Numbered from the stretch's first letter, positions 33,420 to 46,491 are shown. The stretch: DNA of 64,000 nucleotides from Oreohelix idahoensis (GCA_024509875.1 JAMPIV010008526.1:368006-432005), one strand, 5' to 3'. Made by a program: numbers and translations. The notes: generated from the sequence alone by a model not told the origin.

Positions 33420-33627
33420 ATGTCAGCTGCTAAAGGACGTGGAAAGAAGGCTACCACAGGTGCATCTGCTGCACCAACACCAGCACCAGTAGGAGATGCA
33501 CAAGCCACCAGCCGCAGCTGCAACAAAGTCACCAAAGAAGGCTGCAGCCAAGAAAGGCAAGAAAGCAGGTGGTGTCAAGAAGGCTAAGGCAAAGGGCAAG
33601 ACGAAGAAAGCTGTGGCCAAGAAATGA
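33420..33627 (+). pseudogene. Short Lys/Ala-rich basic protein, one frame break
   Basis: From ATG 33420 the frame reads MSAAKGRGKKATTGASAAPT and continues to about 33500. The frame that ends at TGA 33625 reads PPAAAATKSPKKAAAKKG and closes with KTKKAVAKK. The span is 208 bp, so one extra base lies near 33500-33510. The product would be about 68 residues, strongly basic, with an SPKK motif as in histone H1 tails and similar DNA-binding proteins. A possible polyadenylation signal AATAAA is near 34010. No intron, TSD or 3' poly(A) marks it as a processed copy. It may be a host gene with a sequence error, or a pseudogene. Function is not assigned. Confidence 0.4.
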
Positions 33628-34710
33628 ACCACCAACTTTAATACTTGTTAACATTTTTTGTGTGTAATAACATGTATTATCATGCCATTAATTTTCTTTA
33701 CATTTTTATGTCTTTTAATCACAGTGGTGACATTGTAACTTAAAACATCTGTTATAGTCAACACTCATTTGTCTCTAGATTTATGTTTGTTTAGCTTGTG
33801 ATATTGAGTGCAAGTGTAATTTTATTTCAGCGAGGTTGCTTGACACCTTGCACAATTTTTATTTTAGACCTCATGTTTTGACTTATTTCTACACTTTGAC
33901 ACTAATGTTAAATGGCGATTGTTCTTACTCACAGCTTGCGCAACACATGAAGTGTTAGTGTGTTCAAATGATGGTGTGCATGCTGCGTGTCTCGCAGTGA
34001 TAGTCCAGAATAAAATTACACCTGCAGCCACTGGTAACAGTGATGGCGATTATCTAAACAGCAGTGTATTTCACTATAAGCTGTGAGAAAGTTTCTGTAA
34101 TTTTCCTTTTTTTTTCTTTTTTTTTTTGTGTAATCATATTATCACTTTTCACATATTCTACTCCTAAAGCATCACTAAAAAAAAAAAAATGATCTGGGTC
34201 ACATGAAACAGTTACGGCAATCTTTTTTACCGCGTCTTTTTTTAACGGTAGAGAGCATCCAGGGAAGAGTGGCCTGGACCCGTTCTTTATCCAGGTGCTC
34301 CACTGGGATTGTTGGCTTTGGAGTCCACTCTTGTCGCTTCCCGTGGGGGGAGTTGTAGTGGGTGGCATGCGAAACAGGCGTCAGGGAAGCCTATCACCTG
34401 TGCGGGTTTTTGAGGCGGTGTATCGATGATGTACCGTTCGGCGTGATGCCGCACGGTCCTGTGAGCATTGCCGATATTAGCGCGTACGAGGCGCGCCCCG
34501 CCTGCATACCTCATACGGATGGCACCAGAGTGTCGTTTTGATGCAACGAGCCTCTTTCACAGTCGTCGCTGACATCAAGGTTGATTTTTGCCATCATAGT
34601 GATGTGTTGATTGCTTGAAAATGTAATGACGGAACAACGTGGACACGTCTACATGCGATGTTTAGAAATAAAAGCAGTCCGATATTGTCAGAATTATTAA
34701 GAAAGTTTAG
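33628..34710. other. No gene recognised
   Basis: The first 400 bp could be the 3' UTR of the basic protein. The part at 34220-34560 is GC-richer and contains open frames without recognisable domains. Confidence 0.4.
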
Positions 34711-34719
34711 CCTATGCTC

Positions 34720-34990
34720 AAATTTTCTTTCCCCCCCCCCTTAACCAGCGGCACTTGGGCTTTCAGCCCTTCGGCCCTATGACATGTCATTGCGAGGCTG
34801 GAAAGCCTGTGGACTTTCCTTCCAACCCGGTCAGGAGCTTCGCTCCTTCCCATCCACAGAAGGTTTATCTCAGGAGCAGTTCAGGTTATTCAGTCAACAT
34901 CCAGGTCAATGACACTCCTACAAATGACCGCGCCGGGCTTGAACACCTGATCGCTAGCGCAGTGTGGTAACCATTACACTAGCGCGGCTC
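34720..34990 (-). mobile_element. tRNA-derived SINE
   Basis: A 271-bp insert is flanked by CCTATGCTC (34711-34719 and 34991-34999). On the minus strand the head (34990 to about 34927) reads GAGCCGCGCTAGTGTAATGG, with an A-box-like TAGTGTAATGG and a B-box-like GTGTTCAAGCCC at tRNA spacing. These boxes are internal RNA polymerase III promoter elements. The body contains GGGCCGAAGGGCTGAAAGCC, and the 3' end is a G run followed by A-rich sequence. It is not a functional tRNA gene, since the acceptor stem does not close. Confidence 0.8.
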
Positions 34991-35090
34991 CCTATGCTCC
35001 ACTTAAAACTGGTATTACTCTCTTCAGAATGCACTTTAGAAGTGTTTAAAATGTGGAACACGAGGTGTTACCACCACTAATATCAGTCTT

Positions 35091-35330
35091 TTTTTTAATG
35101 TAAAACTTTCGCCTCGTTTTGGCGAGGTGCGCCCCGTTCAACCTAGTCGGTTATATTAGGGCGCATGTCCAAATATAAAAGACCTTCAGGTCTGGGTAAT
35201 TTTTTTTTTAATATCCCTTCTGGGGCTCAAAGTGAGGTCTATTGACTTTATTGAGTTATATGTGTAAATTTTGTGTGATCCCGGCCCTAAGACACTTTGA
35301 TCCTAGCCAAAAGGTCGAGAGATAAATACG
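35091..35330 (-). mobile_element. U2-snRNA-headed SINE-like repeat
   Basis: On the minus strand, 35320-35292 reads TCTCGACCTTTTGGCTAGGA then TCAAAGTGT, which matches the 5' end of U2 snRNA (TCTCGGCCTTTTGGCTAAGA then TCAAGTGT) with two substitutions and one insertion. U2 similarity then stops. The remaining 200 bp contain hairpin-prone blocks (GACCTGAAGGTC; CCTCG...CGAGG) and end in an A8 run near 35090-35097. A snRNA head, unrelated body and A tail suggest a SINE with a U2-derived head. No clear TSD was found. Confidence 0.5.
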
Positions 35331-35401
35331 TCTTACCGCTTCAGTAAACGTGTGGTGTCGTGTGCTGTCTTTTTTATATTTTTTAAGTGAACTTTATTTG
35401 C

Positions 35402-36545
35402 TGTAGTGAAATGGGTCTGTGTACCCCATGCTCAAATAATTTCCCGCTTGGTAACCTAGCTAACGCATTTTTACAGTCTATAAATAACTATGTTTGAAAT
35501 TTCTCTGAGGGCCTAGTCAAATTAACCGCTAAAAAATTAACTAGAGAATTTGAATTTTTCTACTACTACCCTTTTAAAGTTACTACCCCCGAAAAACACA
35601 CTACCCCTCCCAAAATTTGTTAACGGACGGGATAAAATTTAACAACCAATCAAATTGGTATCTCGTTTTGTAGAGTTGAGAAAAAAAAAACTTGGTTGTA
35701 GTGGCAAAAATGCCGATTCTGTGTTTTTTGACAAAAATTAAATAATTTATTTCTCAATAACTAAAGGGAATTAGAAAGAAAGGGATATCTTGAATTATAG
35801 CGCTGATATTGATTAATATATTAACCTAAAGATTCCCCCTTAATAAAGTTATCTTGACTTAGAAAAATTTATTTTAGTAATATTTGAGATCAGGGTAGAA
35901 CTACCATTAATTACAAAAAAATTACCCAGATGAAACTGTTAAGGAATAAACAAAGGAAAAGTAAATATAACGATAGAGGTCACTTGACCGTGTAATTATC
36001 ACTTTTAATAATATTGGAAATCGGTCCATAAATAACTGAGATATAAAATACACAAAGATAACCAGACGAACGAATACACTTACGATTGCTCAAAGTTTAT
36101 AGTCCAAAAATAGTTAAAATTTTGATTCGCCTTCTGATTGGTTAGAGGGTAGGGTAATAAAAATTAATACCTCCTTGTAAGATCAGGCCATTTGAATTTG
36201 AACGCCATCGCAAGTTGAGATCAGCGGGAAAGCCTTGTGACCAAGCTTTTGCCGTCTGGACAAGAAAGCAGTCAGAAAAACCTATTTACTGCTAGTCAAC
36301 TTTGTGCATGTGTTATTATTCTTTACTTGGGGTAAGATAGATGATTTTATTTTTATATTTCCTTAGCAAGTATCAGGCTATATGTGTATGCTGATACATT
36401 TTATTTCGATACTGCTAAGTGGGAGATGGTTCAGATTACGTCGACCTAGGTAGGAATGCAGTCTTTTTCGGAGTGAAATGTGTAAAAAATGTTTTGCTAT
36501 TGGCCTTACAAATTTTGTGCCATAGTGCCGTGGTAATAAAATTGA
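35402..36545 (+). repeat. Isolated LTR of family B
   Basis: It starts TGTAGTGAAATGGGTCTGTG and aligns, nearly identically, with the split 3' LTR of element B (54037-54679 and 63497-64000). The match continues at least to 36543, where the window end cuts the other copy, so the LTR is at least 1.14 kb. No internal region was seen beside it, so it is either a solo LTR or the edge of an element; the right end is unresolved. The flanking 5 bp at the left are TTTGC. Confidence 0.85.
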
Positions 36546-37725
<1,180 letters not shown>

Positions 37726-37853
37726 AAAACGTTCCCACCAGTCTTACTTACTTACATTTTGTTGAATTACAATTCTGTTTGAATTTATTCATTCCTCACA
37801 TTAAATACATACATACCCTAGACACTTGCCATATACATAACACTACATAGATA

Positions 37854-39120
37854 ATGGATGGTCAGCACAACGAAGGTGTAGCCATTATCCTGAAGAAAGG
37901 AATGGAAAGGTCTTTACTGGAATGGAAACCCATTAACAACAGACTAATAAGAGCAAGACTGAGAGGGAGATTCACCAACACCACAATTATACAATGCTAT
38001 GCACCAACAAACGACAGCGATGAAGAGATCAAGGGCGAGTTCTATCAACAGGTACAAAAGGAAATGGAAACTACACCCAGGTACGATCTTATTATAGTAA
38101 TGGGAGACCTAAATGCGAAAGTTGGAACACACAATAATTATAACGAAAGAGTAATGGGGAAATGCGGTAGTGGAACAGTAAATGAGAATGGGGACAAATT
38201 AATAAGCTTCTGCAGTATTAACAACCTGGTCATTGGAGGAACACTTTTTCAACACAAGTGCACAAGTTAACATGGGAATCCCCAAACGGACGAGACAAAA
38301 ACCAGATAGATCACATAATGATCAATGGCAGATGGAGACATGCACTACAAGACGTGAAAGTAAGAAGAGGCGCAGATGTGGGAAGTGATCATCACCTAGT
38401 AGTAGCAAGACTGAAGGTGAAACTCAGAGCTGCTGGACCAGTTGCAATCAAACAGAAAAGATACAACATCACGAAACTGAAGGATCCCCTCACCAGAAAA
38501 GCTTTCGTGGTCGACGTAAAGAGAAGATATGAGATTATCAAAAGCCAGGAAAGAACAGAGACCGATGATGTGGACCAGAAATTCAACACCATCTCAACAA
38601 TATACAAAGAAAGCAACAAGTCATGCTTGGGATTCCAGGAAAGAAAGAGCCAAGACTGGATAACACCAGAAACGTTAAACACCATAGCGAAGAGAAAGGA
38701 AATGAAAAGAAAGAAAGCAGAAGCTAAGTCTCCCAGGTTAAAGGCAATATATAGTGAGCAGTACAGTCAGCTGGACAAGGAAGTAAAATGTCAAACTCGT
38801 GCCAACAAAAGGGCATTTCTGGATGACCTTGCAAGACAGGCAGAAGAGGCAGCACTGAGAAATGAACAAAGCACAGTTTATAAAATAACTAAAGCTATCA
38901 GTGGAAAACGAGGTGCAAACAACATAACGTTAGTAAGAGACAAGCAAGGAAATCTCATCACCACAGCACAGGGGCAGGAAACAAGATGGGCAGAGCACTT
39001 CAGAGATACACTGAATAAGGAACCACCAGAGACTCAGCTGAATGTTCCTGAGGCTGAAAGTGACTTAGACGTAAATACAGACATTCCACGTAAAGAAGAA
39101 ATTATCACAGCTATCAAAGG
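37854..39120 (+). pseudogene. LINE W endonuclease domain and linker
   Basis: This is an APE-type endonuclease of an RTE-like LINE, which would nick the target DNA. Seen motifs are EGVAIILKKG, NRLIRARLRG, MGDLNAKVG, QIDHIMINGRWR and VGSDHHLVVARLK; the last contains the catalytic-site His. The first frame (37854-38270) changes frame near 38262, where HKCTS becomes HKLTWESPNGRD. The domain N-terminus is missing, so the copy is 5'-truncated next to the TA microsatellite. A charged K/R/E-rich linker follows, and the frame is cut at 39120 by hAT-2. RT resumes at 43260. Confidence 0.85.
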
Positions 39121-39608
39121 CAGAGCCGGATTAACGTAGTAGCAAAAGTAGCATATGCTACGGGCCCCGCGCTTTTAGGGGCCCCGCGCCAATAAATATG
39201 TACATAATTTTTTGGTCACCTTCTAATACGAGCGTTAAACAAATGATCTTGTGATTTATGCCATCTTTAGCGCCTTTTCATTTGGTGTCACGAAATTGTG
39301 AGAGAAAGAGCATAAGAGGGTGACTTAGTGTGACTCTTCACTATTTTTATCTTAACTGTTTGCGGACGGAAGCCATTTAAGTGGCGTTGAAAATTGGGTC
39401 ACGTTTGGACGGAAGCCACTTTTTTTGGCTCTAGGCGACTGCCCCTCTAATTTTGTTTCGTTCTTTGTGAAATGAATTTGCATTAACAATAAAAACTAGA
39501 ATTTAGGAAACGGAAACTTCCTGTTTTAATTGAGGTATACGGCGTTCTCGCACTCTCTTTCGATCTTGATTAAAATTTCTTGATTTGTAAGGTTAGAAAA
39601 CTCAAAAA

Positions 39609-40757
39609 ATGAGCAGTAGACACAGAGATATTGGACGTAATTATGCTTCTGGAAGTGAAAAACGTAAAGCGAAGGAAGAAAAAGAAAGAAGAGATCAACT
39701 TGTGATATCAAAAACACGTAAGCTGACAGAATATTTTGTTGTTCATGGTGGTGGTACTCTAACCGCTGAAGCTGGAAGTACAGGAACAACTAGTACTAGT
39801 GCAGGCTGTGCAGCAGAAAACATACAGCAAAACCCAATATACACTGAGTCTGAATGTGAAAGAATACGTGAAACGAAGCAGTACTCTAATGATATTGGTG
39901 ACTGGCCGAACAATATAGACGACTGTGAGTGTGAATATTGGATATCCAAGGGAAGTGAAAAATGCCAACTTGTTCATAGTGCCTTCTCTTCATCCGCGCG
40001 ATTGTATGACACTGAAAAGAAAACTCGATACTGTCAGAAGTCTTATTTTACACATATTCATAAACTTACAAACAAGCAACATGCAAGAAAATGGTTATGC
40101 TATTCAGATAGTAAAGGGCACCTATTCTGTTTCCCATGCAAGCTTATGAGTTCAGAATGTTCATCAAAGTTTACTGTGGAAGGGTTTAATGACTGGAAAA
40201 ATGCAAGCAATCTATTGCGTCGACATGAAGAAAGCTCCTCACATAGACAAGCTTTAATTTCACTGTTGATGCGTAAAAACAAAGGTGAACGTGTCGATTC
40301 CCAACTTGTGAAACAAATGGACAAGAAAAGTATTGGCACAAACTTCTAGAGCGAATAATTGAAGTTGTGAAGTTTTTAGCAGAACGAGGCCTTTCATTTC
40401 GTGGCAGTGATGAAATTGTTGGGTCCCCTTATAACGGGAATTACTTAGGATTGTTAGAATTACTGGCCAAGTTTGACCCTTTTCTGGCAGAGCATATAAG
40501 TACTCATGCAAACAAAGGATTTGGACATACATCATATCTATCTAAAACAACGTGTGAGGAATTCATCAATCTGATTGGATCTAGCATACTGGATCACATT
40601 CTCTGTGAAGTGAAGAAATACAAGTATTATTCCATTTCATTGGATTCTATTCCAGATATATCTAATATGGACCAGCTGACTTTGACTCTGCGCTATGTTT
40701 TGCCATCTGGACCAGTTGAAAGATTTGTGACATTTTTGGATATGGAAGGTCATAGTG
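39609..40757 (+). pseudogene. hAT-2 transposase, N-terminal and middle part
   Basis: From ATG 39609 (MSSRHRDIGRNYASG) the protein has a charged start, then a TTF-type zinc finger (KWLCYSDSKGHLFCFPCKL, near 40090-40145; His in LRRHEESSSHR). The frame shifts near 40330. The next frame carries FLAERGLSFRGSDE, then YYSISLDSIPDISNMDQLTL with the first catalytic Asp. This is the layout of ZMYM1-like and other DUF4371 hAT proteins. At 40757 a LINE interrupts it. DNA-binding and catalytic roles are inferred from the family. Confidence 0.85.
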
Positions 40758-41694
40758 TTACAGTAGAAACAGGGGTGAAACAAGGCTGTATTATGTCACC
40801 ACTACTTTTTGGAATAGCTATTGATTGGGTTATGAGAAACTATACCCACAATGAACAATTAGGTATAAAATGGACAAATGGAAAATTCCTGGGGGACCTG
40901 GATTTCGCAGATGATTTAGCATTCTTAAGTTCAACACCCAGACAATCCCAAGAAGCAGTAAATAATTTGTGTCATCTTTCGGTTAAAATAGGTCTCCAAA
41001 TAAATGCCTCTAAAACTAAATTTATGAACTTTTCTAACGAGACCTTTAATATCATCCTGAACGGGGAAAAACTACAGAAAGTTGAAAGTTTCAATTATTT
41101 AGGCAGTAAAATGACTCAGGATGGTGACACAACAAGAGAAATTCATACTAGAATTGCTTTGGCAGCTAGCGCCTTCAATAGATTATCTAACATTTGGAAA
41201 TTACGATCATTGAATATACATACCAAGCTTCGTCTGTTTAATTCAAATGTTATCTCAGTGTTAACATACGGCTGTGAGAGTTGGAAAATAACAAAATCAT
41301 TGGAGAACAAGCTGAATACATTCGAGAACAAATGTCTTAGAAAACTCATGAACATCAGTTGGAAAGAATTCAAGACTAATCGACAAATAAGAGAAGACTC
41401 TAGGCAGAAATATGTCTCCAACTATATAAGGAAAAGACGATGGTCATATATCGGTCATGTCCTACGAATGCAAAACAACAGAATACCATTGCAGGCACTC
41501 ACTTGGGTTCCTGAGGGTAAGAGGAAAAAAGGAAGACCAAAAGAAACACTCAGAAGAACAATAATAAGAGAAGGAAGAACATTGGGATTAAACAATGTGC
41601 AAGAGCTAAGAGGAGTGGCGTCACAACGTACAACCTGGAGAGCACTGGTTTCTGCCTTATGCGCCGTGTTTGGTGCTTAAAGAATTTATTATTT
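40758..41694 (+). mobile_element. 5'-truncated LINE U in hAT-2
   Basis: A 937-bp insertion with the 12-bp duplication AAGGTCATAGTG (40746-40757 and 41695-41706). The tail is AATTTATTATTT. Truncation and TSD fit target-primed reverse transcription. Confidence 0.92.
40759..41680 (+). pseudogene. LINE U reverse transcriptase C-terminal half
   Basis: The RT fragment starts inside the domain (TGVKQGCIMSPLL) and has the catalytic LDFADDLAFLS, FNYLGSKMTQDG, LRLFNSNVISVLTYGCESW and the basic tail RRWSYIGHVLRM and GKRKKGRPKE. The frame is open to the stop at 41680. It is related to LINE W but diverged. The first half of RT and the endonuclease are missing. The apparent fusion with the hAT protein upstream is an accident of insertion in frame. 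Confidence 0.88.
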
Positions 41695-41706
41695 AAGGTC
41701 ATAGTG

Positions 41707-43066
41707 CTGAACAGCTTACTAAAAGTCTACTTAATTTTTTTAAAGGCAAATGACATTGATATTAAAGACTGCCGTGGTCAAAGTTATGTCAACGCAGCAA
41801 CATGAGTGGCAAGTTTATAGGATTACAAGCACGAATTAAAGAGATGAATAAGTTTGCGCATTACATTCCGTGTTTTGCAAATTCACTAAATTTGGTTGGA
41901 AAATGTGCTGCTGAAGGTTGTCAAGAAGCAGTCATTTTCTTTGGATTTGTTGAAAGTCTGTAACCTTCTTTTCTGCTTCTACCTACCGGTGGGGTCTCCT
42001 TTCTACTGCATTATGTGCTGGCGGTACTCATAATAAGTCGCATTTGCCCTTTGTGAAAAGACTGTCAGATACCAGGTGGTCCGCTCGGGCAGATGCATCA
42101 AAAGCGCTTTTACACAGCTTTTCTGCAATAAAACAAGTCTTGGATGATATTTCAGATAACAATGATCAGAAGGCAGAGTGTCGTCAACAGGCTCGTGGTC
42201 TACTTTCAACCCTGATGAAGTTAGAAACAGGAATAATGATCATACTGTGGGATAAAGTATTACAGCGTTTTCAAATGACCAGTGCTTCTTTGCAATCTTC
42301 TGACCAAGATTTGAATACAGCTTGTGCACTCTATGAATCCCTGCGGGGGTATATTCAAGCTATGCGGTCTACTTTTGCAGACATAGAGCAAAAGGCCAAG
42401 GATCTGACTGAGTGGGGACATTATCAAGAACAAACTCGAAGAAAACACAAACGAAATCGAGAGTATGATGATTTCAGTGGTTCCCGCACACTTGATCCAC
42501 TTGTTGAATCTCAAACGCCTTCTCAGCAGTTTAAAAGCCGAACATTTCTTGTCCTTATTGATAGCGTGCTCTCTGCCTTGTCAAAACGCCTGAAAGCTTA
42601 TCAAAAGTTGAATGAAGTATTTGGATTCCTTCGTCAGTTACAGTCGTTTACACCTGAAGAGGTGGTAACGAGACCATCGAATCGTATTAAATCATATCCG
42701 GAAGATCTGGAAGAAAGTCTTTGTGAAGAACTTGTGCAGTTTACAGAACTGTTGAAAACTGATCTTGCTTCTCATATTGGCACTACTCTAGACATTGTAG
42801 AGTTACAGTTTTACCGTTTGATAATTGACAATTCTTTGGAGTCTTGTTTTCCAAATGTAGAAATCGCCTTGCGCATCTATTTGTCACTAATGGTAACCAA
42901 CTGCAGCGGAGAACGATCATTTTCAAAACTGAAACTTATTAAAAATGAACTAAGGAGCACCATGGGTCAAAAGAGATTGAACAATCTCACACTAATGAGC
43001 ATTGAACATAAACTTCTGCGTGAAATTGATACATCCTATATCATCAACAAAATTTGCTCATGCTAA
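41707..43066 (+). pseudogene. hAT-2 transposase, C-terminal part
   Basis: This continues after the LINE with SLLNFFKANDIDIKDCRGQS, then YVNAATMSGKF (Val where the family has Asp in SYDNAANMSG), and CFANSLNLVGKCAAEGCQE. A frame change lies near 41960-42045. A 340-codon frame follows from 42044, with LSDTRWSARADA and the C-terminal dimerisation block (RIYLSLMVTNCSGERSFSKL, then QKRLNNLTLMSIEH). The changed catalytic residue and the frame breaks make it inactive. Stop at 43064. Confidence 0.87.
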
Positions 43067-43259
43067 ATGTAGAAACATTAATATTTAAACAATAATGTTG
43101 ACTGTGTTGTTACTTTTGATAATGATAATTACTTTGCAAATTAAAAATGTATGTGTTCAAATACATTTGTGTTGTTTTATTGTTTTTTTAAAATATAGGG
43201 CCCCTTTCTTAACATATGCTACAGGCCCCGTACTAGCTTAATCCGGACCTGATCAAAGG

Positions 43260-44366
43260 GCTAAAAAATGGAAAAGCGCCTGGTCACGACAATCTAAATG
43301 CTGAGCTATTTAAGACAGACCCTGAACTAGCTGCAGAACTATTAGAACCACTATTTGCACAAGTCTGAGAAACTGAGACAACACCAACAGAGTGGAGTAA
43401 AGGAATAATTGCCAAATTGCCCAAGAAGGGCGACCTTGCAGACTGCAACAACTGGAGAGGAATTACCCTCCTCTCAGTTCCCAGCAAAATACTAGGCAGG
43501 ATAATCATCCAGAGAATTTCAAAAGCAGTTGACCATAAACTGAAGAAAGAACAAGCGGGCTTCAGAAAGAACAGAAGATGTGCAGATCATATATTTGCCC
43601 TCAGGAACATTATAGAGCAGTGCTCAGAATGGCAGAGACAGCTGTACATTAACTTTGTTGATTTTGAAAAGGCTTTCGACAGCATACACAGGGACAGCCT
43701 ATGGAAAATTCTGAGGGCTTATGGAATTCCCAGCCGCATTGTTTCTATTATAAAAAGCCTCTATTCTAACTTTACGTGCAGTGTTAGATCGAGTAATGTA
43801 ACTTTCGAAGTGAAAACAGGAGTACGACAGGGATGCCCCTTATCAACAACATTATTTTTGACAGCCATAGATTGGGTGATGCGCCAGACAACAGAGGGCA
43901 GTCCAAGAGGAATTAGATGGACAACGTTTTCTATACTGGAAGATTTGGAATATGCAGATGACATTGCACTACTCGCGCATTCACATCAACACATTCAAGA
44001 CAAAACCGATAGACTGAATAAGTATGGCCAGCAGGTTGGCCTGAACATCAATTTGAAGAAGACAGAGGTCATGACACTAAATGTGGACAATCCTGAGCCA
44101 ATAACAGTAAGGAACCAGAAGTTAGAACAGACAGACACATTTACTTACCTAGGAAGCATAGTAACACCTGACGGCGGAACAAGCAAGGACATTAACAACA
44201 GAATGAATAAAGCGAGAACAGCCTTTGCTGTTCTCAACAACATTTGGAAGTCTTCCCAGTACAGCACAAACACCAAATTAAGACTGTATGAGAGCTGTGT
44301 ACTTTCTGTGCTTCTCTATGGTGCGGAATGTTGGAGAGTAACAGAGAAGGAAATGTCGAAACTGTC
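43260..44366 (+). pseudogene. LINE W reverse transcriptase
   Basis: RT resumes right of hAT-2 with KNGKAPGHDNLNAELF and has one stop (near 43366), then a 333-codon frame. Boxes are KEQAGFRKNRRCADHI, FVDFEKAFDSI, TGVRQGCPLST and the catalytic LEYADDIALLA; thumb-like FTYLGSIVTPDGG and LYGAECW follow. It is cut at 44366 by the LTR of element A, so the C-terminal basic tail is missing here. The last codons of the open frame belong to the LTR. Confidence 0.88.
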
Positions 44367-46486
44367 TGTAGTAAAATCTGCGAGAATAATCGCTCATTTC
44401 AGTAGATTTTGGTCATAAAATGATAATCAAATAATCAGCCCGATTGTGTCTGACGGTGATGGTCTCACACGCCAGCAGAACGCTGCCTTTTTGTGCAGTG
44501 CGAACGCCTATAGAACGCTCCCACGAGGAAAAAAATCTAACACGCGTTTTAGTTTCGGTTTCGAGAAAACGAACTACTAATATTTAACATTTTGACCGAT
44601 CTGCTGCAAACATTTTTGCAGCCTAACATTATAATTAAAGATTTGTTATAAATGTAACGCTAACTGCTGTCTGTAGTAACGTGATCTGTCAACAGTAATG
44701 TAAAATTTGGTAGTTTTTATTTTACTTTTCCCAGTAGGAATAACAAGACGACTGTAATACTTTAACACAAAAATGCTACCAGCGCATGCAAAACCCGCGT
44801 CGTTCTGCACGCGAGACTAATAGTATAAACACGTGGTGACAAAGCCAACCGAGGCAAAACACACAGACAGTTTTATTTCCTCCTAGTGGTAGCATTTCTG
44901 ACGTAACTAAAACAAGTTAGTTATTTGAAAAATACATGCTCGCAAGATGGAGAGGAAAGATGGCGGACTTGTGTAAAATTTTAGTTGACGATAGACGATG
45001 ACAAAAATTGGAAATTATAAACCCTTATGAAGTTCCCCATAAGAATTATATGGTAGTATGACGTAAAGTTCGATGAACAAGAATGTACTTTAAATAATAT
45101 GATAGTCCCAGTATTAGAGAAGTTATTGAAGAAATACTAATATCCAAGAACACACGACCAGACACACTGGCGTTCCTGCTCATGTTTTTTGGTAACGTTA
45201 GGGGGACGCGAGCTGGGAAAAGAGGCAGGGAGGTACATTCAAATTCGCTTGGGGTTAACAGAGTATGAATGGGAAAGGGGAACGGTAGGAGAAATATAAT
45301 CCTAAACGTAATATCTTTTTGCATTGGGCATGACAAAGCAGACTAGCCAATCGACAGCCAGACGCAGAAAATATTTAAAATTATTTTGGTTTTTCATTTA
45401 AACTGCTTTTGAATTCAAGTAGTAGAACGTTTCGATTGGTTAGTGCTAGTAAATATTAGCAAAAGGCTTTGAGTATTCATTGCCAGTTGAAAAAATTTTT
45501 TTATTCAGATACGCTGAGAAACAGCTGTGTTAATTTTAAACTTAAATAAAGAATAAATTCACAGTCTGTGCAGTTCGGAGGAAGCTGAGGCCATTTCTTC
45601 ACAAAGTCAGCGTCATTTGTTTATATATTTCTTGATTGTGAGGGTCTATGTTCATGTTGCCGGCTGGTGACAGGAAACCTGCTGAGTGCTTATAAACGCC
45701 AACCAGTCTCCAACCATACTTATATGCTGTTGAATATCCAGTAGGAGCTTTGGCGAGTGTTGAAATTGAAGTTTTCTGAAACTACACACTGAATTATCTT
45801 ACAACAAGGACTCCCAGGTGAAGAGTAAAACATCTGGGGCATCTCTGACATTTTCTTGTGTTTCAAAATATTACACAGGAATAGTATGGGGATAGGATGA
45901 ACTACAGCCCTCATATACAGTGACTCTCCCGGTAGATAACTAAAGTGAACTCTGTAATATTTCATCCAGGAAGGACATTTATAAATTAGATAACTAAAGT
46001 GAACTAAGTTAATAGTTCATACAGGAAGGACATTTATAACTACATAATAACTTTTAGTTATTGGGCAGATTGTCCCAACATTTTTAATTGTTCTTTTTCT
46101 GTAAACTATCTTGTCCTTATTTTCAAAGACCTGTCCACAAGCTATGAATGTTCAGGCAAAATAAATTGTAAAAAATATGTTCAAAGAAAAACTTAACTAA
46201 TAGTTTTCTTCTATTCTTTATAAAAACTTAAAGTGTTTGATTGTTGTGTACCATCATTCATTTCTCCCCTACACACTAGGTACACCATACACCATACACT
46301 AGAGCCAGAAGAGTGACCGTGTGAGACCTAGGGAGGTAGCTGTAGGTTCTCTGCACATAATTCATCATCATCATTTATAGAGTCAGAGGCCTACTTTTGC
46401 TTGACCTCACACGGTTATAGCAGACACCTTTTCATTCTTTTTTAGGATACCATCATAACCTCCCCAGCAAAATTAACTTTGCTACA
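44367..46486 (+). repeat. 5' LTR of element A
   Basis: It begins TGTAGTAAAATCTGCG; its first 409 bp are about 98% identical to 51130-51538. The right end is placed at GCTACA (46481-46486), six bases before the primer-binding site, giving about 2.1 kb. A TCATCATCATCATTTATAG block near 46363 resembles the tail of a small LINE insertion on the minus strand. No coding region is supported inside. Confidence 0.7.
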
Positions 46487-46491
46487 TAAAT

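Larger units (their letters stand above)
39121..43251 (+). mobile_element. hAT DNA transposon hAT-2 (ZMYM1-like)
   Basis: The element is 4131 bp, including a 937-bp LINE. It is flanked by the 8-bp duplication ATCAAAGG (39113-39120 and 43252-43259). The left terminus reads CAGAGCCGGATTAA and the right terminus, complemented, reads CAGGTCCGGATTAA. Subterminal GCATATGCTAC blocks occur at both ends. It encodes a TTF zinc-finger and DUF4371-type transposase in broken frames. Confidence 0.92.
37854..44366 (+). mobile_element. LINE W, split by hAT-2 and by LTR element A
   Basis: An RTE-like LINE fragment is made of 37854-39120 and 43252-44366. Removal of hAT-2 and one TSD rejoins EIITAIKG to LKNGKAPGHD in frame. 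The 3' end is missing from the window because LTR element A begins at 44367. The remainder may lie beyond 64000. Confidence 0.88.

Noticed and set aside
33490..33512. A tiny intron (GT...AG, 16 nt) joining the two halves of the basic protein
   Set aside because: Far below the size of spliceable animal introns; a one-base indel is simpler.
34927..34990. Functional tRNA gene on the minus strand
   Set aside because: A and B boxes are present but the acceptor stem does not pair, and a SINE body with TSDs follows.
35285..35330. True U2 snRNA gene
   Set aside because: Only the first 29 nt resemble U2; the branch-site region and later stems are missing.
40367..41680. A 437-codon protein joining hAT and reverse transcriptase sequence
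   Set aside because: The LINE has its own TSD (AAGGTCATAGTG) in the hAT gene, so the fusion is an insertion accident.
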